DNA of 64,000 nt from Massilia sp. NR 4-1 (GTDB taxonomy: Bacteria; Pseudomonadota; Gammaproteobacteria; Burkholderiales; Burkholderiaceae_D), in contig NZ_CP012201.1 in the NCBI RefSeq assembly GCF_001191005.1, positions 4,774,001-4,838,000 of the forward strand. Reading direction: 5' to 3'. How positions within the stretch are numbered: position 1 is the first letter of the stretch; each line of letters begins with the position of its first letter. Under the pieces are notes generated by a model that had not been told where the DNA came from, did no database searches, and saw only the letters and a list, made by a program, of their open reading frames with translations. A program made the position numbers and the translations under genes. Positions 1-8,990 of the stretch are shown piece by piece.

Positions 1-43
1 AAACAGGCCTCCTTGCATTCGCGGCGGCAATGACGGAGGCGGA

Positions 44-1165
44 ATGGCGATACGGCGCATCACACACGGCGATATCCGGCTGGGGCAGACCCTGGCCTGG
101 AATGTTTATGGCGAAAATGGCGCCTTGCTGGTGCGCCAGGGCTTTGTGCTGGCCAGCGAGGCCCAGGTCGACAATCTGGTCGAACGCGGCTTCATCGAAG
201 ACAGCAGCCTGGACACGCTCAAGGAATACAAAGACCCGCCCTCCGTGCTGCGCATGCTGAACGAAGCCGCCCAGCGCCTGCAGGCCGCGCTGCCCGCGCT
301 GGCGGCCGGCACCAACGGCTTGCGCGGCGAACTCGACGCCATTGCCGCCCTGGTGGGCGAGGCCGTCGCCACCAATGCCGACGTGGCCGTGGCCTGCATC
401 CTGCACAACCAGCAGGCCGTCGCCTATGAAGTCCGCCACTGCATCGATACCGCCGTGGTGGCGCAGACGGTGGCGCTGGCACTCAAGAAAAGCCCGGACG
501 AGCTGCGCACCCTGACCCTGGCCGCGCTGACCATGAATTTAGGCATGCTCGGTCATCAACAGCGCCTGCATGGCGACACTGCGCCGCTGTCCGAGGCCGA
601 CAAGCGCATCGTGCGCGAGCATCCGCAGGTCAGCGCCGTGCTGCTGCGCCGCGCCGGCATCGAGGACAACGACTGGATCGCCTGCGTGCTGGCCCACCAC
701 GAAAACGAGGACGGCAGCGGCTACCCGCTGGGCAAGGCCGGCGCCGCGATTCCGGAGCTGGCCAAGCTGCTGGCGCTGGCCGACCGCTACTGCGCCCGCG
801 TCTCCGAGCGGCGCTACCGCAAGCCCATGCTGCCCAACCAGGCCTTGCGCGACATCCTGCTTGAAGCGCGCAGCACGCTCGACGCGCAGATCGCCTCGGT
901 GCTGATCCGCGAACTGGGGATTTACCCGATCGGTAGCTATGTGCGCCTGTTGAACGGCGAAGTGGGCGTGGTGGCGCGCAAGGGGCTGAACTCCACCGCG
1001 CCCTGGGTCGAATCGGTCATCGGCCCGCGCGGCGCGCCGCTCGACGTCTTCCTGCAGCGCGACACGCGCGGCGACCTGAATGGCATCCGCGACGTGCTGA
1101 GCGCAACCCAGGTCGGCCTCACGCTGCGCATGGACCGCATCTGGGGCCGCGCCGCCGCGCTGTAA
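44..1165 (+). CDS. HD-GYP-like protein with degenerate HD dyad
   Basis: This 373-residue soluble protein matches the HD-GYP class of cyclic-di-GMP phosphodiesterases. The C-terminal half keeps the HHENEDGSGYP signature (about residues 225-235) and a downstream RRYRKP segment typical of the fold. The position that normally reads LHDIGK reads TMNLGMLG here, so the metal-binding HD pair is replaced by MN. The N-terminal 80 residues are a separate small domain, and there is no receiver domain or membrane segment. The start is supported by GGAGG five bases upstream of the ATG. Without the HD pair it may be a non-catalytic c-di-GMP binding or interaction protein; this last point is inference. Confidence 0.8.
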   Translation: MAIRRITHGDIRLGQTLAWNVYGENGALLVRQGFVLASEAQVDNLVERGFIEDSSLDTLKEYKDPPSVLRMLNEAAQRLQAALPALAAGTNGLRGELDAIAALVGEAVATNADVAVACILHNQQAVAYEVRHCIDTAVVAQTVALALKKSPDELRTLTLAALTMNLGMLGHQQRLHGDTAPLSEADKRIVREHPQVSAVLLRRAGIEDNDWIACVLAHHENEDGSGYPLGKAGAAIPELAKLLALADRYCARVSERRYRKPMLPNQALRDILLEARSTLDAQIASVLIRELGIYPIGSYVRLLNGEVGVVARKGLNSTAPWVESVIGPRGAPLDVFLQRDTRGDLNGIRDVLSATQVGLTLRMDRIWGRAAAL

Positions 1166-1172
1166 GGACGCC

Positions 1173-1655
1173 TTAATTCAGGGTGGCGTCCAGGCGGCCA
1201 TCGGCGATCAGCTCGCGCAGCACGCGGATGGTGTCGATGTCCGATTCCACATAGGCCGAGCGGCGGAAATCGTCGTACATGGCGTTGGCCGCATCGGTGG
1301 CCGCGTCGTGCCCATCGTCGTACTGGAAACGCACGAACAGCATCTCGGGCTGCGGCGACTCGATCGACATCACCAGGCTGGAAGCGCTGATTTCACCTTG
1401 GGCCGGCACCTCGTAGCGGATGCGGTCGGGCTGTTCCAGCAGCACGCGGTCGACGATCACCACCTGGCCGTAGCGCAGGCGGCGGCGGAAACCGCCGGCC
1501 GTGCGCTCGTCGATCTGGCACTCGTCCAGATGCGGCACGAAGAGCTTGGGCGACTCGGCGCGCAGCACCAGGCCGCGCCACAGCTGCGCCGCGCTGATGG
1601 TGTCGACCAGCGGGTTGAGCGGATCGTTGATTTCGATGAGGTGTTCAAATTTCAT
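1173..1655 (-). CDS. DUF1857 family protein (SRPBCC-like)
   Basis: The 160-residue protein opens with the family pattern FEHLIEINDPLNPLVD followed by QLWRGLVLRAESPKLFVPHLD, which I recognise from DUF1857 proteins, small START/SRPBCC-like alpha-beta folds with a hydrophobic cavity. No enzymatic role is established for the bacterial members. It has no signal peptide or membrane segment and is presumably cytoplasmic. It converges on the HD-GYP gene with only 7 bases between stops, and a GGACGCC/GGCGTCC dyad spans its stop codon. Confidence 0.75.
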   Translation of the reverse strand: MKFEHLIEINDPLNPLVDTISAAQLWRGLVLRAESPKLFVPHLDECQIDERTAGGFRRRLRYGQVVIVDRVLLEQPDRIRYEVPAQGEISASSLVMSIESPQPEMLFVRFQYDDGHDAATDAANAMYDDFRRSAYVESDIDTIRVLRELIADGRLDATLN

Positions 1656-1780
1656 AAGACTGTCCGGCGGAATGGCTGGCCTGTGGTGGCCCTGGCACCA
1701 CTATATTCCGGCGCGCGGCCAATAATCAATGGGCAAGGCAGTACAATGCTCCGCTGTACCGCCCATCCCGTCTGGAAATC

Positions 1781-3853
1781 ATGTCCAATGCACCACAGTT
1801 TGGCCTGAACGGCCCGCAAAGCGAAGCCGTGCTCTATCTCGACGGTCCCGCCCTTGTGCTGGCCGGGGCCGGTTCGGGCAAGACGCGCGTCATCACGCAG
1901 AAAATCACCCATCTGATCGAAGACCGGGGCTACGACCCGCGCACCATCGCCGCCCTGACCTTCACCAACAAGGCCGCGCTGGAAATGCAGGAGCGCGTCG
2001 GCAAGCTGCTGAAACAGCCGCGCCAGGCCAAGCTGCTCACGGTGTCGACCTTCCACTCGCTGGGCGTGAAAATCCTGCGCCAGGAAGCCAACCACCTGGG
2101 CCTGAAAGACCGCTTCTCCATCATGGACAGCGACGACTGCTATTCCCTGGTGCAGGACCTGGCCATCACCACCGACAAGCAGCTCATCCGCGGCATCCAG
2201 AACGATATCTCGCTGTGGAAGAACGGCCTGGTGACGCCCGAGGAAGCGCTACGCCACGCGAAAGACGAGGACGAGGCGCAGTCGGCGCGCATCTACGGCA
2301 GTTATGTGGCGACCTTGAGCGCCTACCAGGCCGTCGACTTCGACGACTTGATCCGCCTGCCGGTGGAACTGTTCCGCAACAATGGCCAGGTGCGCGACAA
2401 ATGGCAGCGCCGCCTGCGTTACCTGCTGGTCGACGAATACCAGGACACCAATACCTGCCAGTACGAGCTGGTCAAGCTGATGGTGACGGGCCTCGGCAAG
2501 AAGCCCATGTTCACCGCCGTCGGCGACGACGACCAGGCCATCTACGCCTGGCGCGGTGCGACCATCGAGAACCTGAGCAATCTGCAGGTGGATTTCCCCG
2601 ACCTGCGCCTGATCAAGCTGGAACAAAATTACCGCTCCACCACGCGCATCCTGCAGGCGGCCAATGCGGTGATCAGCAACAATCCCAAGCTGTTCGAAAA
2701 GGCGCTGTGGTCGGAACACGGCCTGGGCGAGCCGATCAAGGTGCACTCCATGCCCAACGACGAGCAGGAAGCCGACCAGGTGGCGATCATGATTTCGGCC
2801 GACCACTTCGAGCGCAAGAACAAGTGGTCGGACTACGCCATCCTGTACCGCGGCAACCACCAGGCACGCGTGATCGAACAGGCGCTGCGCAACCAGCGCA
2901 TCCCCTACACGATCTCCGGCGGCCAGAGCTTCTTCGACAAGGCCGAGATCAAGGACATCATCGCCTACCTGCGCCTGCTGGCCAACCAGGACGACGATCC
3001 CGCCTTCATCCGCGCCGTCACCACGCCACGGCGCGGCATCGGCCAGTCCACGCTGGAGGCGCTCGGTTCCTTCTCGGGCCAGTGGCAATGCTCGCTGTTC
3101 GAAGCCGTGTTCAAGGGCGGCATCGAAGCCAAGCTGACCGACCGCCAGCTCAAGCCCCTGCGCGACTTCTGCAATTTCATCAGCGACCTGGAAGCGCGCG
3201 CCACGCGTCCCGGCCCGTCCGGCAGCGGCGACAACGCGGCCCAGGTGCTGGACGATATGATGGAAGCCATCCACTACGAGCATTATCTGTACGACTCGTT
3301 CGAAGAGCGCGCGGCGCAGAGCAAGTACCAGAACGTGCTTGATTTCGTCAATTGGCTGAAAGACCGGGGCCGTGGCGGCAAGGACCGCGACGGCGAGGAA
3401 AAGAATGTGCTGGAGCTGACGCAGATGGTGGCCCTGATGTCCATGCTGGACGGGAAGGACGAGGAGCCGGACGCGATCCGCATGTCCACCCTGCACGCCT
3501 CGAAAGGGCTGGAATATCCGCACGTCTTCCTGGTCGGCGTGGAAGAGGGCATCCTGCCGCACAAAGGCGACCCGGACGCGCCGGTGGAAACCCTGGCCCA
3601 GCGCATCGAGGAAGAGCGGCGCCTGATGTATGTCGGCATCACGCGCGCCCAGCGCACCCTGCAGCTCACTTGGTGCAAGAAGCGCAAGCGCGGCGGCGAG
3701 CATGTGCACTGCGACGTCTCGCGTTTCATCGCCGAAATGCAGCTCGACGTCGGCGACGCCCCGCCCAAGGAAAGCGAAGTCCTGACCCCGCGCGAACGGC
3801 TGGCGCGCATGAAGGAGCTGCTGGCCACGCCGAAGGACGTCAAGCCGGCGTAA
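1781..3853 (+). CDS. rep: Rep-type superfamily 1A DNA helicase
   Basis: The 690-residue product is a UvrD/Rep-family 3'-5' DNA helicase and is closest to Rep in length and motif wording. Visible motifs in order are Walker A LAGAGSGKTRVI (about residues 25-36), DEYQDTN (motif II, about 220), GDDDQAIYAWRGA (motif III), QNYRST (motif IV), STLHASKGLEYPHVFL (motif V) and YVGITRAQR (motif VI). Rep helps replication forks pass protein-bound DNA. A TACAAT-like -10 lies about 35 bases upstream inside a GTACA/TGTAC dyad. Confidence 0.95.
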   Translation: MSNAPQFGLNGPQSEAVLYLDGPALVLAGAGSGKTRVITQKITHLIEDRGYDPRTIAALTFTNKAALEMQERVGKLLKQPRQAKLLTVSTFHSLGVKILRQEANHLGLKDRFSIMDSDDCYSLVQDLAITTDKQLIRGIQNDISLWKNGLVTPEEALRHAKDEDEAQSARIYGSYVATLSAYQAVDFDDLIRLPVELFRNNGQVRDKWQRRLRYLLVDEYQDTNTCQYELVKLMVTGLGKKPMFTAVGDDDQAIYAWRGATIENLSNLQVDFPDLRLIKLEQNYRSTTRILQAANAVISNNPKLFEKALWSEHGLGEPIKVHSMPNDEQEADQVAIMISADHFERKNKWSDYAILYRGNHQARVIEQALRNQRIPYTISGGQSFFDKAEIKDIIAYLRLLANQDDDPAFIRAVTTPRRGIGQSTLEALGSFSGQWQCSLFEAVFKGGIEAKLTDRQLKPLRDFCNFISDLEARATRPGPSGSGDNAAQVLDDMMEAIHYEHYLYDSFEERAAQSKYQNVLDFVNWLKDRGRGGKDRDGEEKNVLELTQMVALMSMLDGKDEEPDAIRMSTLHASKGLEYPHVFLVGVEEGILPHKGDPDAPVETLAQRIEEERRLMYVGITRAQRTLQLTWCKKRKRGGEHVHCDVSRFIAEMQLDVGDAPPKESEVLTPRERLARMKELLATPKDVKPA

Positions 3854-3863
3854 GGCCGGCCGT

Positions 3864-3995
3864 TCAATCGGCCCTGCAGTAATCGATCAGCGGCCAGTGA
3901 CCGGGCGCGGCGCTCCTGCCGGATCGGGCCAGGTAGTCGCCCAGTTCGGCCAATACCGATGATGGGACTTCATTGCGGGATGTTCGATCATTCAT
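3864..3995 (-). CDS. Small 43-residue protein, function unknown
   Basis: This short ORF starts with MNDRTSRNEVPSSVLAEL and ends in WPLIDYCRAD. The start at 3995 is chosen because an excellent ribosome site, AAGGAG, lies eight bases upstream; an in-frame start further upstream would give 83 residues but has no such site. The product is charged, lacks a membrane segment, and I do not recognise a family. It converges on rep, 10 bases from its stop. The DNA upstream carries iterated AAACGA repeats that may be its operator. Confidence 0.5.
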   Translation of the reverse strand: MNDRTSRNEVPSSVLAELGDYLARSGRSAAPGHWPLIDYCRAD

Positions 3996-4011
3996 TCTTG
4001 TTCTCCTTCCG

Positions 4012-4111
4012 CGTTTTATCGCATTTGTCCTCGTTTCTTCTTGTTGGATCAGGAAGAGGGACGCGAGTTCAAACGAGATGAAACGCGATAAAACGAGAAG
4101 GGGAAACGAGA
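4012..4111. promoter_or_regulatory. Iterated AAACGAGA repeats and 11-bp inverted repeat
   Basis: Four AAACG(A/C)GA octamers start at 4071, 4081, 4091 and 4104, so the first three are spaced 10 bases apart, on one face of the helix. The opposite strand carries related copies, and CGTTTTATCGC (4012-4022) is repeated inverted as GCGATAAAACG (4085-4095). The cluster lies between the small minus-strand gene at 3995 and slyX. It resembles an iterated binding site for a DNA-binding protein; which protein is unknown. Confidence 0.4.
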
Positions 4112-4213
4112 GCATTTGATCGAGGATAGTGATGCAGACTGCCCCACTCGCGCTCCGCCGCGCAAGGTTGGGGCCGCTGTTACAATGCCGGTTTTTGCCG
4201 CAAGGAGTACGCC

Positions 4214-4417
4214 GTGAGCGACGAAGACCGCTTTATCGACATCGAAATCAAGCTCGCGCACCAGGAGGATCTGGTGGAATCGCTTAACACCCGCATCTAC
4301 GAGCAGCAAAAGCAGATCGACAAGCTGGAAGCCATGCTGAACGCCCTGGCCGAGCATATGCGCAACAATGCCCAGCATGGGCAGACGCCGCTCAACGAGC
4401 GTCCGCCGCATTACTGA
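4214..4417 (+). CDS. slyX: SlyX family protein
   Basis: The 67-residue product matches SlyX in length and composition: an acidic start, an almost entirely helical heptad-rich core (IDIEIKLAHQEDLVESLN, then IYEQQKQIDKLEAMLNAL) predicted to form a coiled coil, and a short tail ending in PPHY as in many SlyX proteins. The family is widespread and its cellular role is poorly defined. The GTG/ATG context shows AAGGAG about eight bases upstream of the start. Confidence 0.9.
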   Translation: MSDEDRFIDIEIKLAHQEDLVESLNTRIYEQQKQIDKLEAMLNALAEHMRNNAQHGQTPLNERPPHY

Positions 4418-4506
4418 TCGCGGCCCGCCGGTCGCACGCCGCCGGGCTGCCTGAAGACTGCGGCCGATTCTGTTAAGGTAGCCGTATCCATCTGCTGCGA
4501 CCGGCC

Positions 4507-5127
4507 ATGAACTACCTTGCCCACATCTACCTTGCCCGCCATAGCGACGACGCCATGGTCGGCGCCCTGCTGGGCGATTTCGTCAAGGTCAATGCGCAAG
4601 CGATCTACCCGCCGGAAGTGGTGCAGGAAATCCAGCTGCACCGCTATATCGACAGCTATACCGACAGCCATCCCATCGTGCGCTCGGCCGTGCAGCTGTT
4701 CGGCGAGGGGCGCCGGCGCTACGCCGGCATCGTGCTCGACGTGTTCTACGACCATCTGCTGTCGCGCCGCTGGGCGCAGTACAGCAGCGGCCCGAAAGCA
4801 GAGCTGATCCAGCGTTTTTACCAGGCGGTGGCGCAATACGAGCCGCTGCTGCCCGAGCGCCTGCGCGCCATGCTGCCGCATATGGTGGCGCAGGACTGGC
4901 TGGGCAGCTACGAGGAGTTGGCCAGCGTGGAACTGGCCGTCCAGCGCATCTCCCAGCGCCTGAGCCGCAACGGCCACCTGATGCGCGAAGGCTTGCTGGA
5001 TGTGCGCGCACACTATGACACCCTGGCCGCCGGCTTCGACCAGTTTTTCCCGCAGCTGATCCGGTTTGCGGAGCAGAAACGTAGCTCGATGCGCCTCTTG
5101 CCCTTGATTGCAGAAGCCTCAGAATAG
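4507..5127 (+). CDS. acpH: Acyl carrier protein phosphodiesterase (AcpH/DUF479)
   Basis: The 206-residue protein starts MNYLAHIYLARHSDDAMVG followed by LLGDFVKV, the hallmark of the AcpH family, which removes 4'-phosphopantetheine from holo-ACP. The conserved histidine/aspartate positions of this HD-like fold are visible in HRYIDSYTDSHP and VFYDHLLSRRW. It is cytoplasmic, with no signal sequence. It ends 36 bases before an antitoxin gene but I see no functional link. Confidence 0.9.
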   Translation: MNYLAHIYLARHSDDAMVGALLGDFVKVNAQAIYPPEVVQEIQLHRYIDSYTDSHPIVRSAVQLFGEGRRRYAGIVLDVFYDHLLSRRWAQYSSGPKAELIQRFYQAVAQYEPLLPERLRAMLPHMVAQDWLGSYEELASVELAVQRISQRLSRNGHLMREGLLDVRAHYDTLAAGFDQFFPQLIRFAEQKRSSMRLLPLIAEASE

Positions 5128-5163
5128 GATCACAATGCATCGTAATTGCAACGCACGAGGCTG

Positions 5164-5466
5164 ATGATGAAAACTGCGACATTTCCATCTTTACGAGTGG
5201 AGCAGGAGTTGCAGGAGGCTGCTGAGCAGAGCCTGCACGAAGGAGAGACCCTTTCCAGCTTTGTCGAGCAGTCGATCCGGGAAAGCATTGAACGTCGTCG
5301 CTATCAGCGCGAGTTTCTCGCCCGGGGTCTGGCATCGCGCGAAGACGCAAAGCGTACGGGAAACTCTGTGAGTTCGGAAGCAGTTCTGCGCCTGGAAGGC
5401 ATGCTGGCTGCTGCCAAGTCAGCTGCCGTAAGGCCCGGGCGGATACCCCATTTTTACGCGAGTTAA
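5164..5466 (+). CDS. Type II antitoxin, YlcI/YnfO-like, with scrambled C-terminus
   Basis: About 100 residues. The N-terminal part (FPSLRVEQELQEAAEQ then TLSSFVEQSIRESIERRR) looks like a ribbon-helix-helix DNA-binding antitoxin, followed by a segment with SREDAKRTG that usually wraps the toxin. Family members normally end near LAAAKSAA; here ten further residues (RPGRIPHFYA) come from toxin-gene DNA read out of frame, showing that the deletion in the toxin gene also replaced the antitoxin end. GAGG lies six bases before the second of two adjacent ATGs (5167), which may be the true start. Confidence 0.75.
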   Translation: MMKTATFPSLRVEQELQEAAEQSLHEGETLSSFVEQSIRESIERRRYQREFLARGLASREDAKRTGNSVSSEAVLRLEGMLAAAKSAAVRPGRIPHFYAS

Positions 5467-5573
5467 TCATTCCTTTTGGCGCATCAGGCTATGTGGCCTT
5501 GTTTGAGATAGAGAACGCCAATACCGTGACTGTTCTCGCCTTGCGCCATCAGCGCGAGGACGACTATCACTAA
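5442..5573 (+). pseudogene. Truncated RelE/ParE-family toxin remnant
   Basis: The frame from 5442 to the stop at 5571-5573 reads DTPFLRELIIPFGASGYVAL and continues to TVTVLALRHQREDDYH. That is the complete C-terminal part of a RelE/ParE-type toxin, which is normally about 95 residues and follows the antitoxin with a short overlap. The first half of the toxin, including its start codon, is absent, and the frame runs back into the antitoxin gene without a start. An internal deletion that joined the antitoxin 3' end to the middle of the toxin gene explains both. No functional toxin is expected. Confidence 0.75.
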
Positions 5574-5770
5574 GATCGCCAGTCCATATGGCAGAGGCCA
5601 ATGGGGCGAGGAGTGGGGCATAAGGCCAGCTATTCCAGTTTTTGCTGAAGCTAAGGCCCATGTAAAATCGCCTCAATTTCCAAATTGATAATTCAGCGGC
5701 TTGCCACTGGCGGGCCATAGCGGCCGTGCGCGGCCACAATTCCGGACGTAATCCGACCGACAGGACGACC

Positions 5771-6346
5771 ATGGGCAAGAGCCGCCTTGAAGCCTTCAGC
5801 GATGGCGTGATCGCCATCATCATCACCATCATGGTGCTGGAACTTAAAGTCCCGCACGGCACGAACTGGGAGACTTTGGGGCCGCTGCTGCCCATCTTCC
5901 TCAGCTATGTGCTGAGCTTCATCTATGTCGGCATCTACTGGAACAACCACCACCATATGCTGCACGCGGCCAGCAAGGTCGATGGCCGCGTCATGTGGGC
6001 CAATCTGCACCTGCTGTTCTGGCTCTCGCTGATTCCCTTCGTCACCGGCTGGATGGGCGAGAACCATTACGCCTCGCTGCCCGTCACCATGTATGGCGTG
6101 GTGCTGCTGATGTGCGCCATCGCCTACCTGGTCCTGGCCTGCGCGCTGAGCGCCCTGCATGGCAAGCAGTCGCCGCTGGCCGAGGCCATGGGTCGGCAGG
6201 GCAAGGAAGTGTATTCCATCGTGCTGTATCTGCTGGCGATTGCCGCCTCGGTCTGGTATCCCTGGCTGGGTGTCGGCCTGTACGCGCTGGTGGCGCTGCT
6301 GTGGTTCATTCCGGACCGGCGCATCGCCCGGCAGCTGGAGCATTGA
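5771..6346 (+). CDS. TMEM175/DUF1211 family membrane protein
   Basis: The 191-residue protein begins RLEAFSDGVIAIIITIMVLE, which contains the FSDG motif of TMEM175-type potassium channels (DUF1211). Further hydrophobic segments lie near residues 40-60, 75-95, 100-125, 145-165 and 168-183, giving the expected six helices. WNNHHHML after helix 2 is also typical. The start at 5771 is chosen over an upstream in-frame start because AGGA precedes it. Bacterial members conduct K+ in reconstitution; selectivity in this protein is inferred. Confidence 0.85.
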   Translation: MGKSRLEAFSDGVIAIIITIMVLELKVPHGTNWETLGPLLPIFLSYVLSFIYVGIYWNNHHHMLHAASKVDGRVMWANLHLLFWLSLIPFVTGWMGENHYASLPVTMYGVVLLMCAIAYLVLACALSALHGKQSPLAEAMGRQGKEVYSIVLYLLAIAASVWYPWLGVGLYALVALLWFIPDRRIARQLEH

Positions 6347-6405
6347 GTGCGTTTTTTCTTCCCTCCGCATAGCCGTTCCACTTACCCACCATCTAAAGGA
6401 CCAGC

Positions 6406-6732
6406 ATGGCAATCTCCTCGATCGGCGCGCGCGACAGCCAGATAATGTCGCCAGGCTTCAGTGCTTCCGCCAGCGGCGCCAAGACGGCGGGCGCCTCGGC
6501 CAGCGGCAGCAAGGGACTCAATGCGGAGCTGGAGGACTATCTGAAAATGAGCCCGGCCCAGCGCTTCCGCGAAGGGCTGCTGAAAAAGCTCGGACTCAGC
6601 GAGGACGACCTGGCGAAAATGGGGCCGGAGCAGCGCAAGAAGGTCGATGAGCAGATGGGCGACCTGGCCAGGCAGGAAATGCAGAAGATCAGCGACAAGG
6701 CCAAGGGCAATATGGTCGATACCAGCGCGTGA
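6406..6732 (+). CDS. Conserved-looking hypothetical protein, 108 aa
   Basis: I do not recognise a family. The first 40 residues are Ala/Ser/Gly-rich and probably disordered (GFSASASGAKTAGASASG). The rest is charged and helical, with a repeated motif style MSPAQRFREGLLKKLGLSED and MGPEQRKKVDEQ. There is no signal peptide or membrane helix. AAAGGA lies eight bases upstream of the ATG. It stands alone between TMEM175 and the first M3 peptidase gene. Confidence 0.6.
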   Translation: MAISSIGARDSQIMSPGFSASASGAKTAGASASGSKGLNAELEDYLKMSPAQRFREGLLKKLGLSEDDLAKMGPEQRKKVDEQMGDLARQEMQKISDKAKGNMVDTSA

Positions 6733-6841
6733 AGAGTGCGCGGGACAGGCCGTGACGCGGCCACGGCGGCCTGCTATTATCTGACGCTTACCTGCTGTCC
6801 GCAGAGGCAGCATTTTCCTTGGCGTTGATAAGAAAGATGAT

Positions 6842-8977
6842 ATGTCCCATCCTCGAATGCTCGTTCTCGCCGCCAGCCTTGGCCTGGCACTGACCTCCAT
6901 GACCCACGCTGCCCCCGTCACCAAGCCTGCCGCCGCCACCGCCGCCGCCGCGGCCAATCCCCTGTTCAAGGCCAGCACGCTGCCGCTGCAGTATCCGGCC
7001 TTCGACCAGATCAAGGACGAGCATTTCGCGCCCGCCTTCAAGGCCGCCATGGCCGAGAACCTGAAGGAAATCGCCGCCATCGCCAACAACCCGCAGCCCG
7101 CCACCTTCGACAACACCATCGTGGCGATGGAGCGCTCGGGCGAGATGCTGCACCGCGTGCAGACCATCTTCGGCAATCTGCAGGGCGCCAACACCAACGA
7201 CACGCTCGATGAAATCAGCCGCACCATGTCGCCCAAGCTGGCCGCGCACAGCGACGCCATCTTCCTGAACGCCAAATTGTTCCAGCGCGTGCAGTCGCTG
7301 TACGCGCAGCGCGACAAGCTGGGCCTGGACGCCGAGTCGGCCCATCTGCTGGAGCGCTACCACACCGATTTCCTGCGTTCCGGCGCCCAACTGTCGGCCG
7401 CGCAGAAAGCCAAGCTGAAAACCCTGAACGCGCAGATCGCCAGCCTGCAAACCGCCTTCGACCAGAACGTGCTGAAGGAAACCAATGCCTCGGCCCTGGT
7501 GCTCGACAGCCGTGCCGACCTGGCTGGTCTGAGCGAGGCGGCCATCGACGCCGCCGCCGCCGAAGCCAAGTCGCGCAAGCTGCCCGGCAAATTCGTGCTG
7601 CCGCTGATGAACACCACCAGCCAGCCGGCGCTGGGCGAATTGACCAATGCCGCCATCCGCGCGCGCCTGCTGAAAGCGTCGATGGAGCGCGGCAGCCATG
7701 GCGGCAAATACGATAACCGCGAGGTGGTGCGCAAGCTGGCCAAGCTGCGCGCCGAACAGGCGGTTCTGCTGGGCTATGCCGATTTCGCCTCCTACTCGCT
7801 GGAAGAGGAAACGGCGAAGAATCCGGCGGCCGTCAACAAGCTGTTGTCCGAGCTGGCCAAGCCGGCCGCCGACAATGCGCGCCGCGAAGCGGCCGACCTG
7901 CAGGCCGTCGCCGGCGGCAAGATCGCCGCCTCCGACTGGGACTTCTACACCGACAAGGTGCGCGCCCAGCGCTTTGCCTTCGACGAGAAGCAGCTCAAGC
8001 CCTATTTCGAACTCGATAGCGTGCTGATCAACGGTGTGTTCTACGCGGCGGGCAAGTTGTATGGCCTGAGCTTCAAGGAGCGCAAGGATCTGCCGGTGTA
8101 CAACCCGGACGTGCGCGTGTTCGACGTGTTCGACGCCGACGGCAAGCAGCTGGCCATCTTCCTGGCCGATATGTACGCCCGCAGCAATAAGCAGGGCGGC
8201 GCCTGGATGAACGAATACGTGTCGCAGTCGAAGCTGAACGGCACGCTGCCGGTGGTGGCCAACCACCTGAACATCCCCAAGCCGCCGGCCGGCGAGCCGA
8301 CCCTGCTGACGGTGGATGAAGTGAAGACTGCCTTCCACGAATTCGGCCACGCCCTGCACGGCATGTTCTCGAATGTGACCTATCCGCGCTTCTCCGGCAC
8401 CAGCGTACCGCGCGACTTCGTGGAATACCCGTCGCAAGTGAACGAGATGTGGATGGACTGGCCCGAAGTGCTGGCCAACTACGCCAAGCATTACAAGACC
8501 GGCGAGCCGATGCCGAAAGAGCTGCTGGACAAGGTACGCGCGTCGAAGAAGTTCAACCAGGGCTTTGCCACCACCGAATACCTGGCCGCCTCGCTGCTGG
8601 ACCAGCGCTGGCACCAGATCAAGCCGGCGCAAGTGCCGGCCGACGTGCTGGGCTTCGAAGCGGCCGCGCTGAAAGAAGCGGGCGTCGACCTGGCCGAAGT
8701 GCCGCCGCGCTACCGCACCACCTACTTCAACCACAGCTTCGCGGGCGGCTACTCGGCCGGCTACTACGCCTATCTGTGGAGCGAGAAGCTGGACGCCGAC
8801 ACCGTCGAATGGTTCAAGGAAAACGGCGGCCTGCAGCGCAAGAACGGCGACTGGTTCCGCAAAACCCTGCTCTCGCGCGGCGGCACTGCCGACGCCCTGC
8901 AACTGTTCCGCGATTTCCGCGGCCGCGACGCCGAGATCACGCCCCTGCTCGAACGCCGCGGCCTGAACGCCAAGTAA
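6842..8977 (+). CDS. Exported M3 family metallopeptidase (Dcp-like), copy 1
   Basis: The 711-residue protein begins with a signal peptide (MLVLAASLGLALTSMTHAAP) and has the M3 zinc site FHEFGHALHGMFS near residues 498-510, with HEFGH supplying two zinc ligands and the glutamate base. Length and the C-terminal DADTVEWFKENGG stretch fit the peptidyl-dipeptidase Dcp/oligopeptidase A group, which cut short peptides in the periplasm or cytoplasm. A close paralogue follows 102 bases downstream in the same orientation, so this is a tandem duplication. A 47-base palindrome begins 14 bases after the stop. Confidence 0.92.
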   Translation: MSHPRMLVLAASLGLALTSMTHAAPVTKPAAATAAAAANPLFKASTLPLQYPAFDQIKDEHFAPAFKAAMAENLKEIAAIANNPQPATFDNTIVAMERSGEMLHRVQTIFGNLQGANTNDTLDEISRTMSPKLAAHSDAIFLNAKLFQRVQSLYAQRDKLGLDAESAHLLERYHTDFLRSGAQLSAAQKAKLKTLNAQIASLQTAFDQNVLKETNASALVLDSRADLAGLSEAAIDAAAAEAKSRKLPGKFVLPLMNTTSQPALGELTNAAIRARLLKASMERGSHGGKYDNREVVRKLAKLRAEQAVLLGYADFASYSLEEETAKNPAAVNKLLSELAKPAADNARREAADLQAVAGGKIAASDWDFYTDKVRAQRFAFDEKQLKPYFELDSVLINGVFYAAGKLYGLSFKERKDLPVYNPDVRVFDVFDADGKQLAIFLADMYARSNKQGGAWMNEYVSQSKLNGTLPVVANHLNIPKPPAGEPTLLTVDEVKTAFHEFGHALHGMFSNVTYPRFSGTSVPRDFVEYPSQVNEMWMDWPEVLANYAKHYKTGEPMPKELLDKVRASKKFNQGFATTEYLAASLLDQRWHQIKPAQVPADVLGFEAAALKEAGVDLAEVPPRYRTTYFNHSFAGGYSAGYYAYLWSEKLDADTVEWFKENGGLQRKNGDWFRKTLLSRGGTADALQLFRDFRGRDAEITPLLERRGLNAK

Positions 8978-8990
8978 GTCCCAATAGCCC

